From Dehalococcoidales bacterium (GTDB lineage Bacteria; Chloroflexota; Dehalococcoidia; Dehalococcoidales; Fen-1064), in contig DATKWT010000136.1 of assembly GCA_035529395.1 (NCBI GenBank), forward strand, positions 1 to 52,205: a stretch of 52,205 nucleotides of DNA, written 5' to 3'. Positions 1-9,291 of the stretch are shown one piece after another. The position numbers and the translations under genes were made by a program. Position 1 is the stretch's first letter. The number at the start of each line of letters is the position of its first letter. Under the pieces are notes generated by a model, which worked only from the letters and a program-made list of their open reading frames with translations, was not told where the DNA came from and did not search any database.

Positions 1-885
1 TCCATCAGCACCGGCGGCCACTGCCGCCCTGGCTATTGCCGGTACCAGCGAGTAGTGACCGGCGGCGTGGCTGGGGTCGACAATTACCGGCAGGTGACTG
101 GCCTTTTTAATCACCGGTATCGCCGAGATGTCCAGCGAGAAGCGCGTGCTGTCCTCAAAAGTCCTTATTCCCCGCTCGCACAGGATGACCTGCTCGTTTC
201 CTTCTGCCAGCAGGTAGTCGGCAGCGGTAAGCCACTCGGTTATGGTGCAGGAAAAACCTCGCTTCAGAACGACGGGACGCTTGCTCTTACCGACGTTGGT
301 CAGCAGGGCAAAGTTCTGCATGTTGCGAGAACCGACCTGAAGGATACTGGCGGACCTGGCCACCATATCGACGGCCTGCGGGTCGACTACTTCGGTTACC
401 ACGGGCATTCCGAAAGTCTCACTCACTTTCGCCAGCAGCTCCAGACCTTTTTCCTCCAGACCGTGAAAACTAAAAGGTGATGTCCTCGGCTTGAAGGCGC
501 CACCGCGCAGAATACTTGCCCCGGACGCCTTCACTGCACGGGCCGCCTCCATGAGTTGTTCCTCACTCTCCACAGCACAGGGCCCGGCCATAACGACTAT
601 GCGCTTGCCACCGACCTCCACACCATCAACCGATACCAGGCTGTCCCTGCCCTTGAACTCCCGAGCCGCCAGCTTGTAAGGCTTCATGATGCGGGTGACA
701 CTTTCGACCTCGGGAAGCACGGCGAAAACATCCGTGGAAATCTGCCCGGTGGTGCTCCCCAGAATGGCAACCACCGTCCTGTCCGTACCGAGATTCAACT
801 GGACTTCCAGACCCAACGACTCAGCCCTCTTAACAACGTTATCCACCGCTTCCCGGCTGGCACCCTTTTCCATTCCAATTATCAT
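1..885 (-). CDS. aroF: 3-deoxy-7-phosphoheptulonate (DAHP) synthase, 3' end cut by window edge
   Basis: Open from an ATG at 885 for 295 codons to the window edge with no stop, so the C-terminus is missing. DAHP synthase condenses phosphoenolpyruvate and erythrose-4-phosphate, the first step of the shikimate pathway. About 80 N-terminal residues form the small regulatory-type domain of the single-chain (Thermotoga-type) enzymes. They are followed by the catalytic barrel with the family motifs AGPCAVES, LRGGAFKPRTSPFSF, QVGSRNMQNF, LKRGFSCT and VDPSHAAGH. The motif spacing leaves no doubt about the family. It lies 77 bp downstream of the flavin-reductase-like gene on the same strand. Frame and identity are read directly; allosteric behaviour is unknown. 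Confidence 0.95.
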   Translation of the reverse strand, partial: MIIGMEKGASREAVDNVVKRAESLGLEVQLNLGTDRTVVAILGSTTGQISTDVFAVLPEVESVTRIMKPYKLAAREFKGRDSLVSVDGVEVGGKRIVVMAGPCAVESEEQLMEAARAVKASGASILRGGAFKPRTSPFSFHGLEEKGLELLAKVSETFGMPVVTEVVDPQAVDMVARSASILQVGSRNMQNFALLTNVGKSKRPVVLKRGFSCTITEWLTAADYLLAEGNEQVILCERGIRTFEDSTRFSLDISAIPVIKKASHLPVIVDPSHAAGHYSLVPAIARAAVAAGADG

Positions 886-962
886 CGAACCCTATCCCGT
901 CTCCTTCTCCATTACACAATCAAGATTATGCCAGACTGCGTTCCCTTTCTCAACCTCAGCAC

Positions 963-1541
963 CTATATCTTCTCCCCGAGCCCACGACCAACACTGAACG
1001 CATCCGCAATTATGTCGCCAAGAGCCTGGTACTGCTGTGCTGGCGACGTAACGTAGGCAAACGGCCGAATCCTGGTCACATCCGGTTTACCATCGGTAAG
1101 GCAGTCCTCGGAAACGTGGGTCTCTTCGATTCTGCCGACAACCAGCAAATTGCTTCCCATGTCCATAATGTGCACCACACGGCACTCCAGGTTAACGGGG
1201 CATTGCTCGATGAGCGGGGCGGCTTCCAGCTTGCCGTAGAACACACGAAAGCCGCAGACAGAGACCTTATCAACCCTGGAACCGGAGACAGTACCGCAGT
1301 AATCCACCTCCTTTACCATGTCGACCGATGGTATGTTCACCGAAAACACCATGTTCTCACGGATACCCTTGAAGGTGTACCTCTTAGAGACTATCGCCAC
1401 GGAAACCATCGGCGGTGAACCGTTGACAATTCCACCCCAGGCAACTGCCATGAAGTTCGGTTTCCCGCCGACATTTGCTCCTACCAGAAACACCGGCATG
1501 GGATAGACCAGCGTCTCCGGGCCAAGCTGCACCTTTGCCAT
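963..1541 (-). CDS. Flavin reductase-like (FMN-binding split-barrel) protein
   Basis: 192 residues from the ATG at 1541, which has an AGGAGG-type ribosome site a few bases upstream; the frame continues upstream but without family similarity. The sequence resembles the flavin reductase-like split barrels (flavoredoxin group): an N-terminal YPMPVFLVGANVGGKPN segment, then VNGSPPMVSVAI, MVFSVNIPS and the Cys-containing VDYCGTVSGSRVDK typical of these anaerobe proteins. Such proteins bind FMN and use NAD(P)H or act as small electron carriers. The substrate is unknown. It precedes the DAHP synthase gene, but a shared function is not evident. Confidence 0.85.
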   Translation of the reverse strand: MAKVQLGPETLVYPMPVFLVGANVGGKPNFMAVAWGGIVNGSPPMVSVAIVSKRYTFKGIRENMVFSVNIPSVDMVKEVDYCGTVSGSRVDKVSVCGFRVFYGKLEAAPLIEQCPVNLECRVVHIMDMGSNLLVVGRIEETHVSEDCLTDGKPDVTRIRPFAYVTSPAQQYQALGDIIADAFSVGRGLGEKI

Positions 1542-1619
1542 AGTATCCCTCCTCTTATCCGGGCAAAGTATCAGTGCTTCACCCCGGTAGAATTGTAGCC
1601 TTTTACCGGAGAGGATAGC

Positions 1620-1646
1620 AAAGAAAGCGCCTCTCAGAAGAGGCGC
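1620..1646 (-). terminator. Hairpin with T-rich tail upstream of the flavin-reductase gene
   Basis: GCGCCTCT and AGAGGCGC form a perfect 8-bp stem (1627-1646) with a 4-nt loop. Read on the minus strand it is followed by TTTCTTT, as in an intrinsic terminator. It sits 80 bp before the gene at 1541, so it either ends a now-lost upstream transcript or acts in the leader. Confidence 0.4.
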
Positions 1647-2070
1647 CGCTTCTGGAGAAGGTGCGCCCCTGTTTTTGTGATATATAATATGGTGTCCTGC
1701 GCCTGATGGTGTGTCAGACCCCAACTCTGACAGGCTGTACCCCCCAATGGCAAATGGTATCACGCCGTGCCTGACACCATGTCTGGAAACAGCCACCTAT
1801 GCCGCCGATTACCATCCGGTGTCACGTGGTCTGTTAGCACCGGTGTTAGCAACCGCCGAGTTCTCTCCTGGTGCAAGCTGCCCTGCACCAGGGGAATGTC
1901 CCTCGGGCCCGCGCAAAGAGCTGGCGGCAGTCCAGTCCAGTAGCAAAGTTGAGGGCCAGGTCGTGAAGTCCGCACAGGAGTTTCTAGAGCTACTGCCTGG
2001 CGGGAGTAAACTTTCCGGCAGCAACAGGTGGCAGGGAAGTCATTCTACCGGGCGTATATCGAGTGGTGCG

Positions 2071-2229
2071 ATGACCAGAAGCTCAGGGAAAGGGAACGGC
2101 TTTGATAATGCACCGATGGAGAGTTTCTGGGGGACACTCAAGCAGGAGCTTGCCCATCGTCGCCGGTACAAGACCAGGCAGGAGGCGATACGGGATATTA
2201 CCGAGTATCTGGTGATTCTCGGTTGCTAG
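2071..2229 (+). pseudogene. IS3-family transposase fragment (OrfB C-terminal part)
   Basis: About 50 residues match the end of the IS3/IS150 DDE integrase core: GNGFDNAPMESFWGTLK is the conserved block containing the last acidic catalytic residue, followed by HRRRYKTRQEAIRDITEYL. The usual continuation (FYN..R.H..L..) is missing because the frame stops. The 350 bp upstream in the same frame do not look like transposase. It is therefore a scrap without its ends and cannot be active. The rest of 1542-2600 shows no gene that I can support. Confidence 0.75.
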
Positions 2230-2603
2230 GGCCGAGGATTAACCACCAATCATCAGCCATTCTGGCAGGGGGGATTTCACCCTACCTTCTGCCGACCCTG
2301 GTACCTCACAATAACCAACCAATGAGAAGCCGAAGTCATCTCTCACAACTACATCCACCGCTGTTTCCGTGGCCAAGTTTGCTTTCAAATGTTAATCTTG
2401 ATTAATCATAAATGATTACCGAATGACAAGACAGGGTGTTTCCAGTCTTGGGCTTTCTTGCTTAACAAGTGATACAATGCCTGTTAATGTATCCCGGATG
2501 TTGATTCGAGAAGTAAGAATATCCGTGGCATAATTCCAGTTATAAACGTGTATTACTTACGCTTGCGAACGTAAAGAAAGAAAAGGTCCGCTCTGCGAAA
2601 AGC

Positions 2604-3956
2604 ATGACGATGATAACAAAAGACTGGACACAGGGCAGTATCCTTAAAAACCTGTTTGGGCTGTCATGGCCGATGGCGCTAACCGAAGGCTTCGGTTCGC
2701 TGGTGATGACGGTTGACCTGATATGGGTGGGCAGACTGGGTTCGGCTGCTATCGCCAGTGCCGGTGTCGGTGGTATGGTTTCCATGCTGGTAATGGGTGC
2801 CAATGTCGGTCTGATAATGGGGGTACGGGCGATAGTAGCCCGTTTTGTCGGGGCGCGAGACATTAGTAGCGCCAACCACGCGGCCACGCAGGCTCTCGTA
2901 ATCGCAGTCGTTTTTGGTTTAGTGGCGGTATTGGCAGGAGTAACGCTTGCCGAGTCTGTCATGAACCTGTTCGGATTAGAACCTCAGGTTGTCTCTGAAG
3001 GCGTGACATACGTCAGGATAACGTTAGCCGGTGCTTTGGCGTTCTCATTGAGGGTAGCAGCCGATAATATCATGCAAGCTTCCGGTGATACGTTAACGCC
3101 AATGAAAATAACTATCCTGACAAGGTCAATCCACCTGCTACTTGCCCCTGCTATTATCCTTGGTTGGTGGGTATTCCCCCAGATGGGAGTTACTGGCGCT
3201 GCTCTAATCAATGTGTTTACGCACACTTTCGCCATGGCTATTGGACTCTGGGTCCTTATTACGGGTCGTTCGCGCCTCAGGCTGAACTTGAAGAACTTCC
3301 GGATTGACATGAATATCATCCGGCGCATGGTAAAGATCGGTATGCCGGCAAGCATTATGAATATTCAGAGGTCACTGGGATACCTGGTGCTCGCCTGGCT
3401 CATGGTCCCCTTCGGTACCTTTGCCGTAGCTGGACATAGTCTCATTCAACGGATTGATATGCTCATTATTCTGCCTACGTGGGCGATTGGATCCAGTGCC
3501 GGAGTACTGGTGGGGCAAAATCTAGGCGCCCAACAGGTACAGCGGGCGGTGAGGAGCGTGTGGCTGGCAAGCGCTGCCATTTCTGTAGTGATGATTGCAG
3601 TAACAACGGTAATACTGCTATGGGCAGAGGGTATTGTCGGCATCTTCAACAATGAACCCGGTCTTATGGATATTGCCAGCACTTTTCTAAGAATAGCCGC
3701 TGCCGGATACCTTCTGATGGCGCTTACGGTAGTATTGCAGCAGGCACTGTCCGGTGCCGGTGACACCATGCCGGCAATGCTGATAAGCCTGATGATGATA
3801 TGGGTTGTGCAGTTACCGCTGGCTTACTTTTTACCCCGGCTGACGGATTTTGGTGTCTACGGGGTCCGTTGGGCACTGGTGATTGGTATATTCGCGGGTG
3901 CGGTTGCTTACATCGTCTACTTTCACATCGGCAGATGGAAACGGAAGATGGTCTAG
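2604..3956 (+). CDS. MATE family multidrug/cation antiporter
   Basis: 450 residues, the normal MATE length, with about twelve hydrophobic segments in two six-helix halves. Family features include the opening WTQGSILKNLFGLSWPM, IWVGRLG in the first helices, QASGDTLTPM in the middle of the first half, and the second-half echo QQALSGAGDTMPAM. These proteins export drugs or organic cations in exchange for Na+ or H+ across the cytoplasmic membrane. The ATG at 2604 is followed by another at 2610, and the ribosome site is weak. It converges with the CoA-transferase gene. The substrate cannot be read from the sequence. Confidence 0.92.
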   Translation: MTMITKDWTQGSILKNLFGLSWPMALTEGFGSLVMTVDLIWVGRLGSAAIASAGVGGMVSMLVMGANVGLIMGVRAIVARFVGARDISSANHAATQALVIAVVFGLVAVLAGVTLAESVMNLFGLEPQVVSEGVTYVRITLAGALAFSLRVAADNIMQASGDTLTPMKITILTRSIHLLLAPAIILGWWVFPQMGVTGAALINVFTHTFAMAIGLWVLITGRSRLRLNLKNFRIDMNIIRRMVKIGMPASIMNIQRSLGYLVLAWLMVPFGTFAVAGHSLIQRIDMLIILPTWAIGSSAGVLVGQNLGAQQVQRAVRSVWLASAAISVVMIAVTTVILLWAEGIVGIFNNEPGLMDIASTFLRIAAAGYLLMALTVVLQQALSGAGDTMPAMLISLMMIWVVQLPLAYFLPRLTDFGVYGVRWALVIGIFAGAVAYIVYFHIGRWKRKMV

Positions 3957-4041
3957 CTGGCTGTCACCAGGATTGAGTGTATGTGATTGGTAGAATCGAG
4001 GTAACTCTAACTTAACAGGTGGTATTCCTTTTGAGGGCAGG

Positions 4042-5385
4042 TCAGCACAGAGTCCTAGTATCCAGTGTGGTCCAAGGCCAGAACAGCTTCCTTGCTTCTC
4101 TCTCAAGTTCGGCACGAAAGGCAGGATGCGCTATAGCAATGAGCTCCTGCGTCCTTTCTCGCTGAGACTTCCCTAGAAGACTGGCAATGCCATATTCGGT
4201 GACGATGTAATCGACGAAATTCCTAGGTACGGTGATAATTGTCCCAGGCTCAAAGAAGGGCGTTATCCGTGAAATCTTTCCATCAGCTGCAGTTGAACGT
4301 AGCATTGTAATGGAGCGACCTCCTTTCGAGAGCATAGCACCGATAGCAAAAGAGGGCTGCCCCCCTGAGCCAGAATACATGCGAGGCCCTATTGACTCCG
4401 ATGCAATCTGGCCAGTGAGGTCAACGGAGAGGGCAGCATTAATAGCCACCATGTTGTCATTGGCGGCGACGTTCCTGATGTTGACGACGTAGTCCTGAGG
4501 ATAGAGTTCAAACATGGGATTATTGTCAATGAAGGCAAGTTCCTCTGGGGCCACTGCACCGAAGTTATTGCTGACTACCTTGCCAGGGTGAAATGTCTTG
4601 CACTTCCCTGTGACCACTCCGTCCTTTACCAGTTGCACAACTCCCGGAACAAGATTCTCGGCATAGTAACCAAGATCATGCCTGTCGTTGAAGATCCCCT
4701 GAGAGCACAGGGTGCGGCCAATTGAACCAGCGCCGATACCAAGGGTATCACAATCCTTGACTAAGGTCCCAACGTATTGTCCAATAACCTTCATATACTC
4801 TTCAGGTTCCGGCAGTACAAATTCCCGCGGCTCGCGAGTATACTCCACGAAGTAGTCTATCTCGGAAATATGCACAAGGTTATCGCCATAAGTTCTAATA
4901 TGGTTCTCGTTTACCTCGGCAAGAACCTTCTTGGCACTTTTGACATACCATTTCTTGGCCCATATCGCGGGACCGAAGCTGCAAAAACCATGCTCATCCG
5001 GGGGGGACACTTCTGTTATGAAAACATCTGTTCCTCTTATCCCCGGTCTTCCCTCAGTCTCGGCCTTTCCCTGGATGGAGTACAGGACAGGTGAGTAATC
5101 TGCTCTTTTTTCATTCACCATTGGACGCGCCAGTGACCCCATGTAGCTTATAACAGTTATCCTAAGAGATTCCTCCCAGCCAGGCTGGTACCAGCCATAG
5201 TCTACTATAGGGTTACCTATTTGGATTTCCACGTCTTTTAGGTCGACTAACCTGGCAGTTAGCGCCTCTGAGAGGGCCTCTGACTGGTCGTTCGTAGTGA
5301 ACACAACCCGGTCCCCAGACTTAACAATACTGACCGCTTCTTCTGCGGTAACCAGCTTCTTTCTGTACTCTTCTCGCCAACCCAC
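4042..5385 (-). CDS. Acetyl-CoA hydrolase/4-hydroxybutyrate CoA-transferase family protein
   Basis: 447 residues from a GTG at 5385, preceded by AAGAGGTGAG. This start fits the family N-terminus (WREEYRKKLVTAEEAV) better than the upstream extension. The protein matches class I CoA-transferases of the AcH/4-hydroxybutyrate group along its length: GIGAGSIGRTL, NNFGAVAPEELAF, ASESIGPRMYSGSGGQPSF and the C-terminal FVDYIVTEYGIASLLGKS. It would move CoA between acyl groups such as acetyl-CoA and a short carboxylic acid. Upstream on the same strand is a recD2 scrap, and beyond it are the divergent badH/badI genes. A role in activating an acid for that pathway is possible but unproven. Confidence 0.9.
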   Translation of the reverse strand: MGWREEYRKKLVTAEEAVSIVKSGDRVVFTTNDQSEALSEALTARLVDLKDVEIQIGNPIVDYGWYQPGWEESLRITVISYMGSLARPMVNEKRADYSPVLYSIQGKAETEGRPGIRGTDVFITEVSPPDEHGFCSFGPAIWAKKWYVKSAKKVLAEVNENHIRTYGDNLVHISEIDYFVEYTREPREFVLPEPEEYMKVIGQYVGTLVKDCDTLGIGAGSIGRTLCSQGIFNDRHDLGYYAENLVPGVVQLVKDGVVTGKCKTFHPGKVVSNNFGAVAPEELAFIDNNPMFELYPQDYVVNIRNVAANDNMVAINAALSVDLTGQIASESIGPRMYSGSGGQPSFAIGAMLSKGGRSITMLRSTAADGKISRITPFFEPGTIITVPRNFVDYIVTEYGIASLLGKSQRERTQELIAIAHPAFRAELEREARKLFWPWTTLDTRTLC

Positions 5386-5449
5386 TAATCTCACCTCTTG
5401 ATGTTTTCTGCAGTGATCTACCCCCAAATAGTGTACCACCAAAATGAGC

Positions 5450-5805
5450 CAGATACACGGCTGTCCACGAGTCTCCTAGCCATGGCCGGTCCGATGCCCT
5501 TCACCAACCCGGAGCCAAGGTACTTCTGAATACCGGTGATCGTAGAAGGGAGCACGGAAAGGCAGGTCTCTACTCTCGGGACTGCTCACCGAACTTGGCA
5601 CCCATCACCCATTCGTCTTTGAGTCTCAAGGTCTCCCAGGCGTAGGTGATGGCAGAGCACCAATGATTGTGACAAGGTCACGGCGCCGGGCGACCTGGAA
5701 CCGGGCGACGGTGAAACCGCTTTCCTCGTTAAGGAAAACTATACGCTCTAGAACACCCTCAGGCGTTGCGTGTCTTCTTGTACGATTCCTGGTTACTTCC
5801 ACCAT
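5450..5805 (-). pseudogene. recD2: recD2 (RecD-like helicase) N-terminal fragment, frameshifted
   Basis: Starting at an ATG at 5805, the minus strand reads ERIVFLNEESGFTVARF and RRDLVTIIGALPS, the start of RecD2/exodeoxyribonuclease V alpha-like helicases. A frame change then gives GETLRLKDEWVMGAKFGEQ, and another gives ITGIQKYLGSGLVKGIGPAMA, the conserved helix-hairpin-helix entry. Similarity ends at about 5450, where the CoA-transferase region begins, so the helicase domains are absent. The gene is a relic with at least two frameshifts. The remaining 5806-6143 stretch holds no gene that I can support. Confidence 0.8.
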
Positions 5806-6143
5806 AGCTACCCTCGGTCAAGGTCAACTATGGCAAATGACAGGTCACCTTGAAAGCGAATCGGTCATGGAGCGATGGTCTGGATACCACTGTACCAATC
5901 CTGGAGCCTCTCGCATCCGATATGCCCATTACACGAAACAACGAAATGGTTAATGCCTTGCACAATCAGATGAAGAGTGTCTTCCGGGTCGAGAACCCTT
6001 GACAAAGATGGCCCACGTACCTAGAGTGTTAATTAGCGGCCGGCCCAAGACAGCGATGGAACACCTGGTCTGCGCCCTATCAGTCGCGTTTGGCCTTCTC
6101 GGGATATGGTCGGCCAGCCATTCACGTCTGGAGGACAATCATC

Positions 6144-6899
6144 ATGGAGCGTTTTCAAGATAGAGTTGCCATCGTGACAGGCGGAGCTCAGGGAATAGGC
6201 GAGGCCATCGCTCGTAAGCTTGCGGCTGAGTCTGCAAAGGTCGCCATTCTTGACATTCAACACGAGAAAGCGCAAGCGGTCGCGGACGATATATCCTCGA
6301 GCGGGGGCAGGGCTATAGGCGTGAAGACGGACGTCACCGATAGCCGGGATGTTTGGCGAGCGGTCCAAGACGTTGAAGCTATGTTCGGTAAGGTTGATGT
6401 CCTGATAAACAACGCCGGGTGGGATAAGACCGGGCCTTTCGTTGAACTCGGCGAGGAGATATGGGACAGAGTGATTGCCGTCAATCTCCGGGGGCCCATG
6501 ACCGTGACGAGGGCAGTTCTGGACGGCATGATAGCCAGGGGCTATGGGAGGATAGTGAATATCGCCTCCGATGCGGGGAGAGTCGGCTCTTCAGGAGAGT
6601 CCGTTTACTCAGCGTGCAAAGGTGGGATCATTGCCTTCACCAAGACACTCGCACGCGAACTCGTCAGGAGCAACGTGCTGGTTAACTGCGTTAGCCCTGG
6701 GCCTACTGACACCCCCTTCCTGGCCGGAGTGACCTCAGACAACCCCAGGCTGGCTGAGGCCCTGGAGCGAGCGATACCGATGCGGCGTCTGGGTAGGTCC
6801 GAGGAGGTGGCAAATGCAGTGGTGTTCCTCGCCTCTGACGAGGCAAGCTACATTACCGGTCAGACCCTCAGTGTCAGTGGCGGGCTTACGATGGCATAG
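6144..6899 (+). CDS. badH: BadH-like 2-hydroxycyclohexanecarboxyl-CoA dehydrogenase (SDR)
   Basis: 251 residues from the ATG at 6144, with GGAGG 10 bp upstream. It is a classical short-chain dehydrogenase: TGGAQGIG (residues 12-19) for NAD binding, NNAG (89-92), and the catalytic Ser142, Tyr155 and Lys159 (YSACK). The surroundings of the active site (INNAGWD, VNIASDAGRVGSSGE, ACKGGIIAFTKTLARE, CVSPGPTDTPFLAGVTS, TGQTLSVSGGLTM) match BadH of Rhodopseudomonas palustris, which oxidises 2-hydroxycyclohexanecarboxyl-CoA to the 2-keto compound. The next gene, 23 bp on, is BadI-like, catalysing the following step. This pairing makes the specific name much more likely than a generic SDR. Confidence 0.85.
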   Translation: MERFQDRVAIVTGGAQGIGEAIARKLAAESAKVAILDIQHEKAQAVADDISSSGGRAIGVKTDVTDSRDVWRAVQDVEAMFGKVDVLINNAGWDKTGPFVELGEEIWDRVIAVNLRGPMTVTRAVLDGMIARGYGRIVNIASDAGRVGSSGESVYSACKGGIIAFTKTLARELVRSNVLVNCVSPGPTDTPFLAGVTSDNPRLAEALERAIPMRRLGRSEEVANAVVFLASDEASYITGQTLSVSGGLTMA

Positions 6900-6922
6900 G
6901 ACAATCATGGAGGAAAAGGCAG

Positions 6923-7717
6923 ATGGACTTCACTGAGATCATCTACGAAAAGAGGGACGGCGTCGCGCGGATCACAATCAACCGTCCGGAGAAGCTCAAC
7001 GCAGCCACGACAACAACAATGACGGAAATGGTACAGGCTCTCTCCGATGCCTGGGTGGACAGCTCCATAGGAGTAGTCGTCCTCACAGGGGTGGGGGATA
7101 GGGCATTCTGCACCGGGGGAGACCAGTCCATAAGGGAATCAGGAGGCTATGCCACAGGCGCGATGACATTACCGCTCGAAGTCATCTGGCAGCAGGCTAC
7201 TCAACTTATAAGGAGTCTACCCAAGCCGGTCATCGCCAGGGTAAACGGATATGCTATCGGCGGCGGACACGTGCTGCAAGTAGCCTGCGACCTGTCTATA
7301 GCCTCGGAGACAGCTCAGTTCGGGCAGGCTGGCCCCAGAGTCGGCAGTTTCGACCCCGGCGTGGGTACGGGCGACCTGGTAAGGTGTGTCGGCATGAAAC
7401 GGGCGAAAGAAATCTGGTACCTGTGCCGGCGCTACACCGCGAAGGAGGCTCTTGACATGGGACTGGTGAACTGCGTCGTGCCGCCGGACAAGCTTGACGA
7501 AGAAGTGGACAAGTGGTGCAGTGAGCTCCTGGCGAAAAGCCCACTAGCCCTCAAGATGCTCAAGTACGCCTTTCATGCTGAGTGGGACGGCATTGTCGGC
7601 ATTACCAATCTTGGCGTCGGTGGTCTGTCCCTTTACTACCGGACTGAGGAAGCGCAAGAAGGACGCGATGCTTTCATGGAGAAACGACAGCCGGACTTCG
7701 GCAAGTTCCGAAAGTGA
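6923..7717 (+). CDS. badI: BadI-like 2-ketocyclohexanecarboxyl-CoA hydrolase
   Basis: 264 residues, with a GGAGGA ribosome site before the ATG. A crotonase-fold protein of the MenB/BadI branch: GVARITINRPEKLNA, the oxyanion segment GDRAFCTGGDQS, PKPVIARVNGYAIGGGHVL and the branch-specific GSFDPGVG in place of the usual QPE-type glutamate motif. BadI cleaves the ring of 2-ketocyclohexanecarboxyl-CoA by hydrolysis, giving pimeloyl-CoA. IWYLCRRYTAKEALDMGLVN is also very close to BadI. MenB (naphthoate synthase) is the main alternative, but no menaquinone genes adjoin, whereas a BadH-like gene directly precedes it. The two probably form one transcript. Confidence 0.85.
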   Translation: MDFTEIIYEKRDGVARITINRPEKLNAATTTTMTEMVQALSDAWVDSSIGVVVLTGVGDRAFCTGGDQSIRESGGYATGAMTLPLEVIWQQATQLIRSLPKPVIARVNGYAIGGGHVLQVACDLSIASETAQFGQAGPRVGSFDPGVGTGDLVRCVGMKRAKEIWYLCRRYTAKEALDMGLVNCVVPPDKLDEEVDKWCSELLAKSPLALKMLKYAFHAEWDGIVGITNLGVGGLSLYYRTEEAQEGRDAFMEKRQPDFGKFRK

Positions 7718-7965
7718 CTTCTTTGGGCGGCAGGTGTACGACTGGCCCTTAGGCGTGGAAGCCGATGGACCCTATTCCGCGCTGGCGTGACCACTGATCA
7801 CACAGAATGGATTCGTGTTTAACTGCATGGCTCCGAAATGGAGATTGACAACCAAGTGTCATGGATATATTGTCGGGACAAGAGCAATGAGGTATTCATA
7901 CCCTCATTGCAAATTCAAATGGGAAATCCCAACTAGTGTTAAGGAAAGCAAGAAGGAGGTCCTGT

Positions 7966-8733
7966 ATGTCTCTATTTGAACTTAAAGACAAGATCGCCAT
8001 CGTTACTGGTGGCGCTGGTGGTATCGGTACATGTATCGCTCTACAGTATGCGAAAGCTGGCGCCAATGTCGTTGCCGTCAGCCGTAACCAGGAGAATCTG
8101 GATAAGGTTGCCGCAGAAATCAAGGCTCTCGGCAGGGAATCCCTTGCCATCGCCACAGATGTCTGCATCCCGGAGCAGGTAGACAACATGGTCAAACAGA
8201 CGGTGGATAGGTTTGGCCGGATTGACATTATGGTCAACAACGCCGGTCGCGGCAGCCTCCCCGTCATGCCGGAGGAGCTCTCTTTTGAGGACTGGAATAC
8301 CATTATTGCCCTCAATCTTACCGGCCCCTTCCTCTGCAGCATCGCCGCCGGTAAGGTAATGATTGAGCAGAAGAGTGGCAAGATAATCAATATCTCCTCG
8401 ACTGCTGGCATTAAGGGCTCCCCGGGTATGGCTCATTACGGGGCGGCCAAAGCTGGTGTTATCAACCTGACCAAGTCCCTGGCTAATGCGTGGGCGCAAC
8501 ACAACATCAATGTCAACTGTATTGCCCCCGGTCTGACTGCGACTCCAGGGCTTAAAAGTGCGGGGTGGATGCCACCCGATAAAACCGAGGACGGCACGCC
8601 GGTACCGCCGCTGCAATTTCCCCATGGTCCTGAAGAGGTTGCCAATCTGGCCCTCTTCCTTGCTTCTGCATTGTCTGACCATATCAGCGGTGAACTCATA
8701 CCAATAAGAGGGTCAGTTGCACTGGATCATTGA
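7966..8733 (+). CDS. Short-chain dehydrogenase/reductase
   Basis: 255 residues from an ATG at 7966 with a strong GAAGGAGGT ribosome site 5 bp upstream. SDR signatures: TGGAGGIG (14-21), NNAG (91-94), the catalytic serine in INISSTAG and YGAAK (Tyr158, Lys162). It is FabG-like, but the C-terminal third (GLKSAGWMPPDKTEDG) is atypical of FabG. It lies 250 bp beyond badI on the same strand, with a possible promoter between them (TTGACA at 7845-7850 and a poor -10). Within this block it may oxidise a hydroxyacyl-CoA, but the substrate is unknown. Confidence 0.85.
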   Translation: MSLFELKDKIAIVTGGAGGIGTCIALQYAKAGANVVAVSRNQENLDKVAAEIKALGRESLAIATDVCIPEQVDNMVKQTVDRFGRIDIMVNNAGRGSLPVMPEELSFEDWNTIIALNLTGPFLCSIAAGKVMIEQKSGKIINISSTAGIKGSPGMAHYGAAKAGVINLTKSLANAWAQHNINVNCIAPGLTATPGLKSAGWMPPDKTEDGTPVPPLQFPHGPEEVANLALFLASALSDHISGELIPIRGSVALDH

Positions 8734-8858
8734 CGCATGGGGACGTGGCACTTACCGTTTGCCTTTGCCCTGGCATGCCCCCACAAAGGATACCTCTCCC
8801 TATGTTAGAGTTGAAGATAGTGGACTTGCCCCCATTACTGTACCACCTGCAATGTTAG

Positions 8859-9144
8859 TTTTACGGGTTCTGCGGCCATCTTAACCGCAGCGAACTCCAG
8901 AGGGGGTTTCAGAAAGCAACTAAGGCCGCCGGCCTACCCCACCGGTCGTTTCACGAGATCCGACATACGTGTGCAAGCCTGCTGATCAGGCAAGGCGTAG
9001 ACCCCAGGACCCTCACCATGTGGCTCGGACATCACAGTGTCAAGACAACCCTGGACATCTACGGACACCTGCTCAAAGGGCCAGCGGGGGTCGGCCGCGG
9101 AGCGCCTCAGTGCCGTATTCGATGAGATTCCTTCACCCGAGTAG
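8859..9144 (+). pseudogene. Tyrosine recombinase (phage-type integrase) C-terminal fragment
   Basis: The plus strand reads FHEIRHTCASLL, then LGHHSVKTTLDIYGHLL. These are the conserved HxxR, LGH and Tyr-nucleophile boxes of a phage-type integrase. After the tyrosine box a one-base shift is needed to continue into AAERLSAVFDE, the usual tail. An in-frame stop at 8856 and the absence of any N-terminal domain show a truncated relic. It closes the badH/badI/SDR block, consistent with past mobility. Confidence 0.8.
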
Positions 9145-9291
9145 TCAATGGAGTGTCAGCAAAGTGTTAGCAGCGAGGTTAGAAACCAGAGTGTTTACAC
9201 AGGGAATACGGGCCATGGCGTACTATGGTGTATAATATGTCTCAGTAATCGCCCGGAAACCCTCGGGGAACACCGGGTCGGAGAGTGTAGG

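Noticed and set aside
7845-7873. Promoter before the SDR gene at 7966
   Set aside because: TTGACA is perfect, but the -10 is either four of six with a 17-bp spacer or better with only 15 bp. Too ambiguous to list.
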